Source: JBAXEO01 sp963789515 (lineage in GTDB: Bacteria > Actinomycetota > Coriobacteriia > Anaerosomatales > JAAXUF01). Taken from it: a DNA stretch of 64,000 nucleotides. The DNA is taken from contig CAWBKW010000002.1 of NCBI GenBank assembly GCA_963789515.1, positions 682,001-746,000 on the forward strand, written 5' to 3'. The translations under genes and the position numbers were made by a program. Under the pieces are notes generated by a model. The model ran no database searches, was not told the DNA's origin, and saw nothing but the letters and a program-made list of their open reading frames with translations. Positions 39,645 to 47,010 of the stretch are shown in pieces. How positions within the stretch are numbered: the first letter of the stretch is position 1; each line of letters opens with the position of its first letter.

Positions 39645-40736
39645 GTGCGCCTGATCGTGGTGGTTGGTGCTCGGCCGCATGTGGTCAAGATCAGCCCGCT
39701 GCTTCCCGAGTTGGAGCGCGCGGGAATCTACGTCGAGCTTGCATTCACGGGGTCGCGGCAGGGGGTCCGGGAAACGGAAGACGGCGGGAACGTGGGCTTT
39801 TTCGGTGTGGAGCTTCCGCGGCCCGCCTGGTTCCTGGACATCGGCACCGGCACCGACGCCACCACCACCGGTCGGGCGATGGTTGCGTTCGAGGAGCTCT
39901 TCGAGGGCGTGCTTACCGACGCGGTCATGGTGGTCGGTGACGCCAACGCGTCAGTCGCCGCCGCGATATCGGCGGCCAAGGCCGGCCTGCCGGTCGTACA
40001 TCTCGAGGCCGGTCTGCGCTGCGCCGATCTCCAGGCATCGGACGAGATCAACCGCGTTCTGATCTCGCGTGTCGCGGCGGTTCATCTGACACCCACAGAG
40101 GGTGCCCTCGAGAATCTTGAGGACGAAGGCATCGAGCCGGAGCGGATCCACTTCGTCGGCAACTCCATGGCGCAGTCGGTCCTCAGCCATCTGCGCGAAG
40201 TGTCGAGCCTGTCGGCGTGTACCGAGTTCGAGCTCGCCGAGAAGGGCTACGTGCTGGGGTCGCTGCGTCGGTCGGAGAACCTGTCACACCTCCCACGCCT
40301 TGAGGCGATCATGGCCGGGCTGGCGCGGTCGCCTCTCCCTGTCCTGATTCCGGATCCTGACGGGCTGGGAACCGCGCTTGAGGACCTCGGCATCGCCATA
40401 CCGGCGGCGGTACGGCTGGTCGATCCGGTCGAGTACCGGACGATGCTTGCCCTGGAGCGAGACGCGGCCGCGATCATCACCGATTCGAGCGGCATGCAGG
40501 TCGAGGCGTGCATGGTACGAGTGCCCTGTGTGACGGTAAGGGAGTGTACCGAGCTCACCCCGACCATCACCTCTGGCGCAAACCAGCTCGTGGAGGCCGA
40601 TCCGGTCCTGATCCGGGCTGCTCTGGTGGCGGCGGTCGCCCGGCCCACGAACTGGGCCGAGCCGAAGCGCTGGGACCGCGCGGTGTCTGACCGGGTCGCG
40701 CGCGTGCTGAAGCGGGGCATCACGCCGCTGTCTTAG
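39645..40736 (+). CDS. Divergent WecB paralogue, probably catalytically inactive
   Basis: 363 residues from GTG 39645, 8 bases after GGAAGG. The frame aligns end to end with the preceding wecB, but key motifs are changed. HTGQH becomes FTGSRQG. The catalytic His in TVHRPEN becomes Arg (SLRRSEN). PVHPRTR becomes PDPDGLG. SGGIQEE becomes SSGMQVE. The structural motifs VVVGARPHVVKISPLLPEL and VHLEAGLRCADLQASDEINR remain. The clean, full-length frame argues for selection, for example as a regulatory or scaffold subunit or an epimerase with another substrate. Its function is unknown. Confidence 0.8.
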   Translation: MRLIVVVGARPHVVKISPLLPELERAGIYVELAFTGSRQGVRETEDGGNVGFFGVELPRPAWFLDIGTGTDATTTGRAMVAFEELFEGVLTDAVMVVGDANASVAAAISAAKAGLPVVHLEAGLRCADLQASDEINRVLISRVAAVHLTPTEGALENLEDEGIEPERIHFVGNSMAQSVLSHLREVSSLSACTEFELAEKGYVLGSLRRSENLSHLPRLEAIMAGLARSPLPVLIPDPDGLGTALEDLGIAIPAAVRLVDPVEYRTMLALERDAAAIITDSSGMQVEACMVRVPCVTVRECTELTPTITSGANQLVEADPVLIRAALVAAVARPTNWAEPKRWDRAVSDRVARVLKRGITPLS

Positions 40737-40805
40737 CGGCGCCGCATCCGGGGGCGAGCGGCAATCCGATAGACTGACCCTAAGCCTCAACCGAAGGGAA
40801 TGCCC

Positions 40806-41787
40806 GTGCGGATCCTGGTCACGGGCGGAGCCGGCTACATCGGTTCCGTCACCACCCGCGTGCTGCAGGACGCTGGACACTCATGCGTCGTCCTTGACAC
40901 GCTGGAGCGCGGGAATCGCGCCTCCGTCGACCCTCGTGCGGAGTTCGTGCAAGGCTCGGTGGGCGACCTGAGGCTCCTCGACGCGGTGCTTCCGGGCTGC
41001 GACGCCGTCATGCACCTGGCGGGCTACATCGAGGTCGCCGAGTCTGTGGCCGAGCCGGAGAAGTACTTCAGAGCGAACTCGACCGAGCCCGCCAAGATGC
41101 TGGCCGCGATGCAGACGCACGGGGTCGATGCGATCGTGTTCTCTTCGACGGCGGCCGTGTACGGGGAGCCGGAGTCGGTGCCGATCACCGAGGACGCCCG
41201 CACGCTCCCGGTGAACCCCTACGGCGCGAGCAAGCTCGCCTTCGAGGAGCTCCTTGAGGGCTGCCGAGGCGATTCCAAGGTACGGTCAGTCCGCTTCCGC
41301 TACTTCAACGTCGCCGGCGCTTGGCCTGACGGATCGATGGGGGAGGCGCACGATCCCGAGAGCCACCTCATCCCACGGATACTCGCAGGCGATGGCAAGC
41401 GGGCAGTCCCGCTTCGAGGTGTTCGGCCACGACTATCCGACTCCGGACGGCACGTGCGTTCGTGACTACATCCACGTTCTGGATCTCGCGCATGCCCACC
41501 GGCTCGCGCTTGAGTCACTGTGGGCGGGGGGTGCGGGAGGGGTGTTCAACCTCGGCAACGGCCGCGGCTACTCCAATCTGGAGATCGTCCGCGCGTGCGC
41601 TCAGGTCACCGGCCGCGATGTCGACATCGATTTCGGTCCCAGACGCGCCGGGGACCCTGCGGTGCTCGTTGCATCCGCCGAGAAGGCCGGCCGCGAGCTG
41701 GGCTGGCATCCCGAGCGGGGAGAGCTGGCAGCCATAGTCGGCGACGCCTGGGAGTGGCATCGCGGTCACCCCGATGGGTATCGATAG
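40806..41787 (+). pseudogene. galE: UDP-glucose 4-epimerase-like SDR, one frameshift
   Basis: GTG 40806 lies 7 bases after GAAGGGA; ATG 40800 is too close to that site. The first part reads RILVTGGAGYIGSVTTRVL, the NAD-binding site, then FSSTAAVYGEPE and the catalytic Tyr/Lys in NPYGASKLAFEEL. A single frame change near 41385 leads into FEVFGHDYPTPDGTCVRDYIH and AHRLALESLW, ending GYR at TAG 41785-41787. Both halves are well conserved, so the frame change may be a sequence error. The enzyme interconverts UDP-glucose/galactose or the N-acetyl forms for polysaccharide synthesis. Confidence 0.9.
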
Positions 41788-41799
41788 GCCAAGGGAGTC

Positions 41800-41827
41800 T
41801 TGTCGGACCTCGGCGATGTGGCATAAT
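41800..41827 (+). promoter_or_regulatory. Predicted promoter of tRNA-Val
   Basis: TTGTCG at 41800-41805 and CATAAT at 41822-41827 have a 16-base spacer and lie about 40 bases before the tRNA. A hairpin (CTGCTGCCGAGA paired with TCTCGGCGCAG, about 41831-41860) lies in the predicted leader. It may mark 5' processing or end the galE transcript. Confidence 0.5.
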
Positions 41828-41868
41828 CTCCTCTGCTGCCGAGAACCCCTTCTCGGCGCAGCACAATC

Positions 41869-41943
41869 GGGCGATTAGCTCAGGGGGAGAGCGCTTCCTT
41901 CACACGGAAGAAGTCGTAGGTTCAAATCCTACATCGCCCACCA
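41869..41943 (+). tRNA. tRNA-Val (CAC)
   Basis: A 75-nt cloverleaf with encoded CCA. Acceptor GGGCGAT pairs with ATCGCCC, the anticodon loop TTCACAC gives CAC, and the T arm is GTAGG-TTCAAAT-CCTAC. It forms the left edge of the accessory region. Its 3' end (ATCGCCCACCAGC) is echoed in the R elements downstream. Confidence 0.95.
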
Positions 41944-41953
41944 GCGAATCATC

Positions 41954-41990
41954 AGCAGGTCAAGTGCCCAAACGGGGCTCTTGACCTGCT
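41954..41990 (+). terminator. Terminator after tRNA-Val
   Basis: AGCAGGTCAAG (41954-41964) pairs with CTTGACCTGCT (41980-41990), with an inner GCCC/GGGG pairing around AAAC. GTTCTTCTGT follows. It lies 11 bases after the tRNA CCA. Confidence 0.75.
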
Positions 41991-42195
41991 GTTCTTCTGT
42001 GACTGGCGCTGAGGGCGGAGAACCGGATTCAACTTGAGAGTGGGTGACGGGGGACTGCGCGTGCGGGCAAAGAGGCAATGGCATCGTGCGCGGGCGGTGT
42101 CAGCGCTAGACTGAGCTAGGCGCATGTGCCGCCGCTCAGGCCTACGCGCTGAACGGACGGATTCGGACCGCTGCCAAGACGCGAACCGGGGACTC

Positions 42196-43176
42196 ATGAA
42201 GGCAGTAGTGTGCACGGCCTACGGGCGCCCGGAGGTCCTTCAACTCAGGGACGTGGCGAAGCCCGTTCCGAAGGATGACGAAGTGCTCGTCAGAATCCGA
42301 GCCACTACGGTGAGCGCGGCCGATTGCGAGCTGCGGCGATTCGACTTCCCCCTTTGGGTCTGGCTGCCGATACGGCTTGCATTCGGCGTACGCCGACCCA
42401 GGCAACCCGTGCTCGGGCAGGAGCTTGCTGGTGACGTCGAGAGCGTGGGCAAGGACGTCACCTCGTTTAAGAGGGGCGACCCGGTCTTCGCGGCGACGGG
42501 TATCGGGTTGGGAGCCCACGCGGAGTACATCCGCCTGCGCGAGAACCCCCAGACTGGGGCGATCGCGAGGATGCCGGCCAGCCTGAGCTACGAGGAGGCT
42601 GCGGCTGTGCCCTACGGGGGCGGCGAGGCGTTGGAGTTCCTGCGAAAGGCCAACGTTCGAAGCGGGCATAGGGTTTTGGTCAACGGGGCGGGAGGGAGCT
42701 TCGGCACGTACGCGGTCCAACTCGCCAAGCTCCTCGGTGCTCACGTGACCGCCGTCGACGGCGCCTCGAAGCTGGAGATGCTGCGCGTGATCGGTGCGGA
42801 TTGCGTCATCGACTACGCCCAAGAGGACTTCACCGAAAGCCCTGAGACCTACGACGTCATCTTCGATGTAGTCCGCAACACACCGTCCGGGCGTATGGCG
42901 AGGTCACTGAACGAGAACGGCTGCCTGCTCATGGCCAATCCGAACCTCACGCAGATCGTCAGCGCCAAGTGGGCGTCATCACGAAGCAAGAAGCGAGTGT
43001 TGTTCGCTGCATCAGGTGTAACGAGCGAGGACCTGGCCTACCTTCGAGGCCTGGTTGAAGCAGGGAAGCTACGTCCGATCATCGACCGAAGCTTCCCGCT
43101 GGAGCAGATAGTCGAGGCCCACCGCTACGCCGAGTCGGGGCAGAAGCTAGGCAACGTCGTCGTTACCGTCGCCTAG
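42196..43176 (+). CDS. MDR-family NAD(P)-dependent quinone reductase/alcohol dehydrogenase-like
   Basis: 326 residues from ATG 42196 after a GGGGAC site. The N-terminus (KAVVCTAYGRPEVLQLRDV), the linker GQELAGDVESVGKDV and the NADPH loop VNGAGGSFGTYAVQLAKLLGA near residue 160 place it in the zinc-free quinone-reductase branch of the medium-chain family. The zinc cysteines are absent. The C-terminus is typical (FPLEQIVEAHRYAESGQKLGNVVV). The substrate is unknown. It is the first block after tRNA-Val and is followed by element R1, with no obvious partner genes. Confidence 0.88.
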   Translation: MKAVVCTAYGRPEVLQLRDVAKPVPKDDEVLVRIRATTVSAADCELRRFDFPLWVWLPIRLAFGVRRPRQPVLGQELAGDVESVGKDVTSFKRGDPVFAATGIGLGAHAEYIRLRENPQTGAIARMPASLSYEEAAAVPYGGGEALEFLRKANVRSGHRVLVNGAGGSFGTYAVQLAKLLGAHVTAVDGASKLEMLRVIGADCVIDYAQEDFTESPETYDVIFDVVRNTPSGRMARSLNENGCLLMANPNLTQIVSAKWASSRSKKRVLFAASGVTSEDLAYLRGLVEAGKLRPIIDRSFPLEQIVEAHRYAESGQKLGNVVVTVA

Positions 43177-43502
43177 CCTCGTCGGTTGTCGTCGTCCTCG
43201 GTCGGGGGCCGTGACTCCGACAAACAGATCAACCTGACGGCCGTTGTGGGGTTCGAAGCGCGTCCACCATGGCCCACCAGCACTTTCAGGCCCGTCACCT
43301 GCGGAAACGCGAGTGGCGGGTCTTTCACCGTCCGGTGCCGCGTGGCGGAGTCCACCTTGAAGGGTTACCCGCTCGTTCTGAGTCCCGCACTCTCGGCGCG
43401 AATCTCGCCGGCGGGCGGGTCGGTCGCCGTATCGCCGCCAAGATATGGAGCCGGGGAGACGGCAGGGCCATCGGCCACGCCCACCCCCAGTCCTTCGCAC
43501 CG
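43177..43502. other. Intergenic stretch holding element R1 and a partial attC-like sequence
   Basis: 326 bases without a gene. GACAAACAGATCAACCTGA at 43219-43237 closely resembles the left half of the attC-like site at 46650. Element R1 follows at 43246-43325. The remaining ~175 bases, up to the truncated sensor gene, show nothing recognised. Confidence 0.5.
43246..43325 (+). repeat. Element R1: tRNA-3'-end-like sequence plus hairpin
   Basis: GTTCGAAGCGCGTCCACCAT followed by GGCCCACCAGCA looks like a T-loop and CCA end. A hairpin then follows with stem blocks CCCG/CGGG, CAC/GTG and GCG/CGC closed by GAAA, and TCTTT. R4 and R5 share this hairpin type. Confidence 0.65.
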
Positions 43503-44576
43503 CTAGCTCAGGTCCTCGCCCTGGGTGGAAATGCGGTCGGGGGAGCTACCGGCTTCCGCCCGATATCGCGTCTCACTCTCCAGCAACGCTGCTTCGGCCG
43601 CCTTGCGCTCAGTGATGTCGCGATTTGAGCCGCGCCTACCGAGCGAAGACCCGTCGTCAGCGAAGACCTCCTGGCAAAGGTGCTCGATCCATCGCTCCGT
43701 TCCGTCAGTCCGAATGATACGAAAGGTCACGTCGCCCGTACTGTCGCGAGCATGCGCCGCCCACGCGGCCCGGTCGTCCGGGTGGATGATGCGCAGCAGG
43801 AGCGTGCCGTCCGCAAGGAAGTCCGCAGCGTCATATCCCGTGACGCGTTTGCATGATGGTGAGCAGTAGAGGAACCGCAGGTGCGAATCGGTCCAGAACT
43901 CCCAGTCATAGGTGTTGTTCGCGACGATGCGGAGAGTGCGCTCACTCTCACGCAGTGCGGCCTCTGTGTTCTTGCGTTCCTCGATGGAACGCGCCAGAAC
44001 GGCGTTGTAGTAGCCCACCTGCGCTATCTGCTCCGCCAACCGCACGTAGAAGCGCATGAGCGTGTCGATCTTGAGCCGCGAGTACTTCGGGACGTCGAGC
44101 ACAGCGCGCAGGTAGTCGTCACGATCGAAACCGTATCGCTCGGCCTGCTTCTCGAAGAAGACGGTATCGGGTTCTTCGTCGTCGTAGAAGAACTGCCCGG
44201 CGAAGACGTTGCCAACATGAACGTCGCTCACGTGCACCGGGGTGACAACGTCCCACATGCCGTTCTTACACTTGTAGGCGCGAAACTCCCCATACCCCAC
44301 TCCCTGTGTGAGAACGAGGTCGCTCTGCCTGCAGTTTGCAGCGGTCTCAGGATGCACACGATGGAACTTCATGCAGACGTCCTGCCAACCAACGCCGATC
44401 AGGACTCGGTCTTCCAGATCCACGAGGGACATAGGTAGGCCGGTGAGCTCGTAGAAATCGTCCATCAGCGCCCGAACGGCGGGCACGTCGATGATCTCGG
44501 CGAGTTCGAGGTGACGGGGCAGGCTCGTGAGAGCCTCAGGACGCCCTATTTGTCCTGCTTCGAGGGGCCCGCTCAT
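43503..44576 (-). CDS. PocR-PAS sensory protein, C-terminally truncated
   Basis: 357 residues from ATG 44576 behind GGTGGGA. Residues about 25-200 form a PocR-type ligand domain with conserved cysteines: CMKFHRVHPETAANCRQSD, then EFRAYKCKNGMWD. A helix leads to a PAS_3/PAC domain (about 220-330) with RVTGYDAADFLADGTLLLR and RIIRTDGTERWIEHLC. It ends just as a second PAS seems to begin (ESETRYRAEAGSSPD). Such proteins normally continue into PAS, histidine kinase or GGDEF domains, none of which is present. The gene is cut close to element R1, so a rearrangement probably removed the output domain. Confidence 0.85.
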   Translation of the reverse strand: MSGPLEAGQIGRPEALTSLPRHLELAEIIDVPAVRALMDDFYELTGLPMSLVDLEDRVLIGVGWQDVCMKFHRVHPETAANCRQSDLVLTQGVGYGEFRAYKCKNGMWDVVTPVHVSDVHVGNVFAGQFFYDDEEPDTVFFEKQAERYGFDRDDYLRAVLDVPKYSRLKIDTLMRFYVRLAEQIAQVGYYNAVLARSIEERKNTEAALRESERTLRIVANNTYDWEFWTDSHLRFLYCSPSCKRVTGYDAADFLADGTLLLRIIHPDDRAAWAAHARDSTGDVTFRIIRTDGTERWIEHLCQEVFADDGSSLGRRGSNRDITERKAAEAALLESETRYRAEAGSSPDRISTQGEDLS

Positions 44577-45082
44577 CGATTCCCACCCCCCCGCTCGTCC
44601 CCGGATTGCGAACAACCTCCCAGAGCAAAGAGCTTGTTCGTATCCGCCCCGGCCCGCGTCCCACCAAGATTGTGCCCCGGGTGCAGGTTGTATTCACGCG
44701 AAGATGCGCTCAACGTCCAAGGCAAGAGTCTCAACATCGATAGAGTTGCGCAGGGGGTGGATCCTCCAGTTGCGCGGCTGAGGCCATTGGCTTCCGTCGC
44801 TCGCGCAGTGTTCGAAGCGCGTCCACTATCGCCCACCATGAAGAACAATAAGCCCCGGAGGCGTCCATTTCGAGGACGCCGAAGGGGTCTTTCCGCTGGT
44901 AGGAGGCTATGTGGCCGTCCTCCTCGCACGTCCCGTCTGTGGACGGCTGATGGTCGGTGTCGCAGAATGATTGACCAGCCCATAAGAGGCCGAACTCAAC
45001 CAGGTGTATCGCTACGCGGACTGTAGAAGCGTTGTTAGCAGGACACGCACTCGCCATGAGCTTCCATGAAAGGAGCGGCCAC
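44577..45082. other. Intergenic stretch with element R2 and a weak attC-like end
   Basis: 506 bases without a supported gene. It contains the upstream region of the minus-strand sensor, element R2 (44806-44892) and, just before the next gene, GCCGAAC (44989) to GCGTTGTTAGCAGG (about 45027-45040), which resembles the ends of an integron recombination site. The pairing between its halves is poor. Confidence 0.4.
44806..44892 (+). repeat. Element R2: tRNA-3'-end-like sequence plus terminator hairpin
   Basis: TTCGAAGCGCGTCCACTATC then GCCCACCA matches R1 and R5. It is followed by a second hairpin type: GCCCC-GGA-GGCGTCC paired with GGACGCC-GAA-GGGG, then TCTTTCC. CTGGTAGGAGG follows, as it does after R3. 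Confidence 0.7.
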
Positions 45083-45715
45083 GTGACCTCGATCGCAATC
45101 AACGTACTGCTGGATCCAGATGCTGCCACGGTTGAGAAGGCGCAGGCGGCGAACGCTCGGCTACGAGAGGACTATCCGGGTGGTTTCGCCCTCGATGCTA
45201 ACCACGCTCCTCACGTCACCATCCTCCAGCGGTTTGTGAGGGTCCAGGACCTCGACGAGGTCGCGAATGCTGTGGCCGAAGTGCTGCGTTCAGACGAGTC
45301 GATGAACTGGGAGAGCAATGCGACGGGGTACTATGACCTGGCGTACGAGAATCTCGGCTTGGTGGGAATCGTCATCGAACCGACTGAGGATCTGCGTCGC
45401 CTTCAGCAGAGGCTCATCGAAGCCGTTGCTCCGTTCGCCGTGGAGACGGGGACAGGCGAGGCTTTTGCGCCCCGCCCTGACGGCGCAGCGATCAGTAAGC
45501 CGACAGTGGACTACGTGAACACCTTCGTCGGTCCCCGCACCGGAATGAACTACCACCCTCATCTGACCGTCGGCATAGGTACTCGTCACTTCGTTGACGC
45601 TCTGAAGTCGGAGCCATTCGAGGTGTTCACCTTCCGTGCAGAATCCGTGAGCCTCTACCAGGTGGGTGATTTCGGTGTTGCGCAGAGGAAGCTCTATGAT
45701 CTCCACTCCCGCTGA
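45083..45715 (+). CDS. 2H phosphoesterase-superfamily protein
   Basis: 210 residues from GTG 45083, 7 bases after AAGGAG. Two His-x-Thr motifs, HVTILQ (about residue 44) and HLTVGIG (about residue 155), are the catalytic pair of 2H phosphoesterases (LigT/cyclic phosphodiesterase fold), which act on 2',3'-cyclic nucleotides or RNA ends. The substrate is unknown. The next gene starts 20 bases before this stop, so they are translated as a pair. The pair lies between attC-like sequences and may be an integron cassette. Confidence 0.8.
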   Translation: MTSIAINVLLDPDAATVEKAQAANARLREDYPGGFALDANHAPHVTILQRFVRVQDLDEVANAVAEVLRSDESMNWESNATGYYDLAYENLGLVGIVIEPTEDLRRLQQRLIEAVAPFAVETGTGEAFAPRPDGAAISKPTVDYVNTFVGPRTGMNYHPHLTVGIGTRHFVDALKSEPFEVFTFRAESVSLYQVGDFGVAQRKLYDLHSR

Positions 45716-46637
45716 TCCGCTACCCTCCTGGAACGATGGCCCCACCAAACAGGGCATCCTCGCGTTCGTCGTCAAGGTGACAGACGAGGCATCACCCGAC
45801 TTCTTGCCGCTCGCAGAACGCATCGCCGTGCACGACAACGACGGCACTCTCTGGCCGGAGAATCCGATGCCGTTTCAGGCAGCCTTTGCCATCGACGAAC
45901 TGAGCCGACGCATCCTCACTGAGCCCGCGATCGCTTCGGATCCGATGGTGCAGGTCGCCTTGGCTGGCGACCTCGAGGCACTCCTGAAAGGCGAACACTT
46001 CGATGGCCTGATGCGGGTGTTGGCACTCACCCATGCAGGGATGACGACAGATGAGTTTGGTGACGCGGTGGAGGCATGGTTGAAATCGGCCAAGCATCCG
46101 CGATTTGGCAGGTCCTATGACGCACTCATCTACCAACCCATGCGGGAACTCCTCCTTCATCTGCGGGCGAATGGCTTCAAGAACTTCATCGTCTCCGGTG
46201 GCGGCGCCGATTTCATGCGGGTGTGGGTGGAGCGCATCTACGGCATACCACCGGAGCAGGTCGTCGGCTCAACGGCGCGGACTGAATTCGAGCTACGCGA
46301 AGAGGGGCCGGTGCTGACGAAGACACTCGACCATCTGTTCGTCAACGACAAGGAGGGCAAGCCGGTCGCGATTCACCAGTCTATCGGCCGGCGGCCAATC
46401 ATCTGTTGCGGCAACAGTGACGGCGACCATGCAATGCTGCAGTACACCACGATCAACAACCCACGCCCTAGTCTCGGCCTCATCGTCCACCACACTGACG
46501 GTGCGCGCGAATACGCCTATGACTGCGAGACGAAGAGCACCGGCACGCTTGTCGAAGCCCTCAAAGAGGCGCCAAGCCGTGGCTGGCTCGTTGTGGACAT
46601 GAAGCAAGACTGGAATGCCATGTTCCGGACTGAGTAG
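45696..46637 (+). CDS. HAD-superfamily phosphatase
   Basis: 313 residues from ATG 45696 behind GAGGAAGC, overlapping the 2H gene by 20 bases. Motif I is VHDNDGTLWPENP, with both catalytic aspartates. Motif II is FIVSGGGADFMR. Motif III/IV lies in CCGNSDGDHAML. The motif order and the DNDGTLW-x-E signature match a phosphoserine-phosphatase-like branch of HAD hydrolases. A helical cap sits between motifs I and II. No signal peptide is seen. The natural substrate is unknown. The stop lies 10 bases from an attC-like palindrome. Confidence 0.87.
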   Translation: MISTPADPLPSWNDGPTKQGILAFVVKVTDEASPDFLPLAERIAVHDNDGTLWPENPMPFQAAFAIDELSRRILTEPAIASDPMVQVALAGDLEALLKGEHFDGLMRVLALTHAGMTTDEFGDAVEAWLKSAKHPRFGRSYDALIYQPMRELLLHLRANGFKNFIVSGGGADFMRVWVERIYGIPPEQVVGSTARTEFELREEGPVLTKTLDHLFVNDKEGKPVAIHQSIGRRPIICCGNSDGDHAMLQYTTINNPRPSLGLIVHHTDGAREYAYDCETKSTGTLVEALKEAPSRGWLVVDMKQDWNAMFRTE

Positions 46638-46646
46638 ACGGAGTGC

Positions 46647-46706
46647 CTGCCAACAAACGGATCAACTGGACTCGCTTCGCTCGCAGGTCATCCGTCGAGC
46701 GCTAGT
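46647..46706 (+). other. Integron attC-like recombination site
   Basis: Starts 10 bases after the HAD stop. CCAACAAACGGATCAACTGG is followed by ACTCGC-TTCG-CTCGC and then AGGTCATCCGTCGAGCGCTAG. The two halves pair imperfectly (GGAT-x-AAC-TGG against AGGT-x-ATCC) with single unpaired bases, the architecture of attC sites. The right-hand core is degenerate (GCTAGTA where GTTRRRY is expected). Confidence 0.5.
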
Positions 46707-46771
46707 AGCGACTACCTGGACGGACTGCCTCGACTTTCGTAGCAAACGCGCCCGGAATGGCCCACCGTACG

Positions 46772-46859
46772 TTAGGGTTTGAAGGGTGTCGCGGATGGCC
46801 CACCATTCGTACTTAAAGGCCCCAGAGGGCTCCTTTTCAAGGAGCGCGAAGGGGTCTTT
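46772..46859 (+). repeat. Element R3: tRNA-3'-end-like sequence plus terminator hairpin
   Basis: GGGTTTGAAGGGTGTCGCGG then ATGGCCCACCATT is a diverged 5' part. The hairpin GGCCCC-AGA-GGGCTCC paired with GGAGCGC-GAA-GGGGTC, then TTT, is the R2 type. CTGGTAGGAGG follows, as after R2. Confidence 0.65.
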
Positions 46860-47010
46860 GTACTGGTAGGAGGCAGGGCTTGCCCGCGTCGTAGTCCTGC
46901 GCGTACGCTCTGAAGGGATTCATGATGGCCAATCGATCACCGGCGTTGAGCGACGCGTCGCCCGGCGCGTTTAGTGAAGGCGGCGTTGCGATGTTCGGGG
47001 AGGATGGATT

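Larger units (their letters stand above)
46638..47010. other. Intergenic stretch with attC-like site and element R3
   Basis: 373 bases without a supported gene. The attC-like palindrome is at 46647-46706 and element R3 at 46772-46859. The sulfatase ribosome site GGGGAGGA is at about 46997-47004. Confidence 0.6.
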
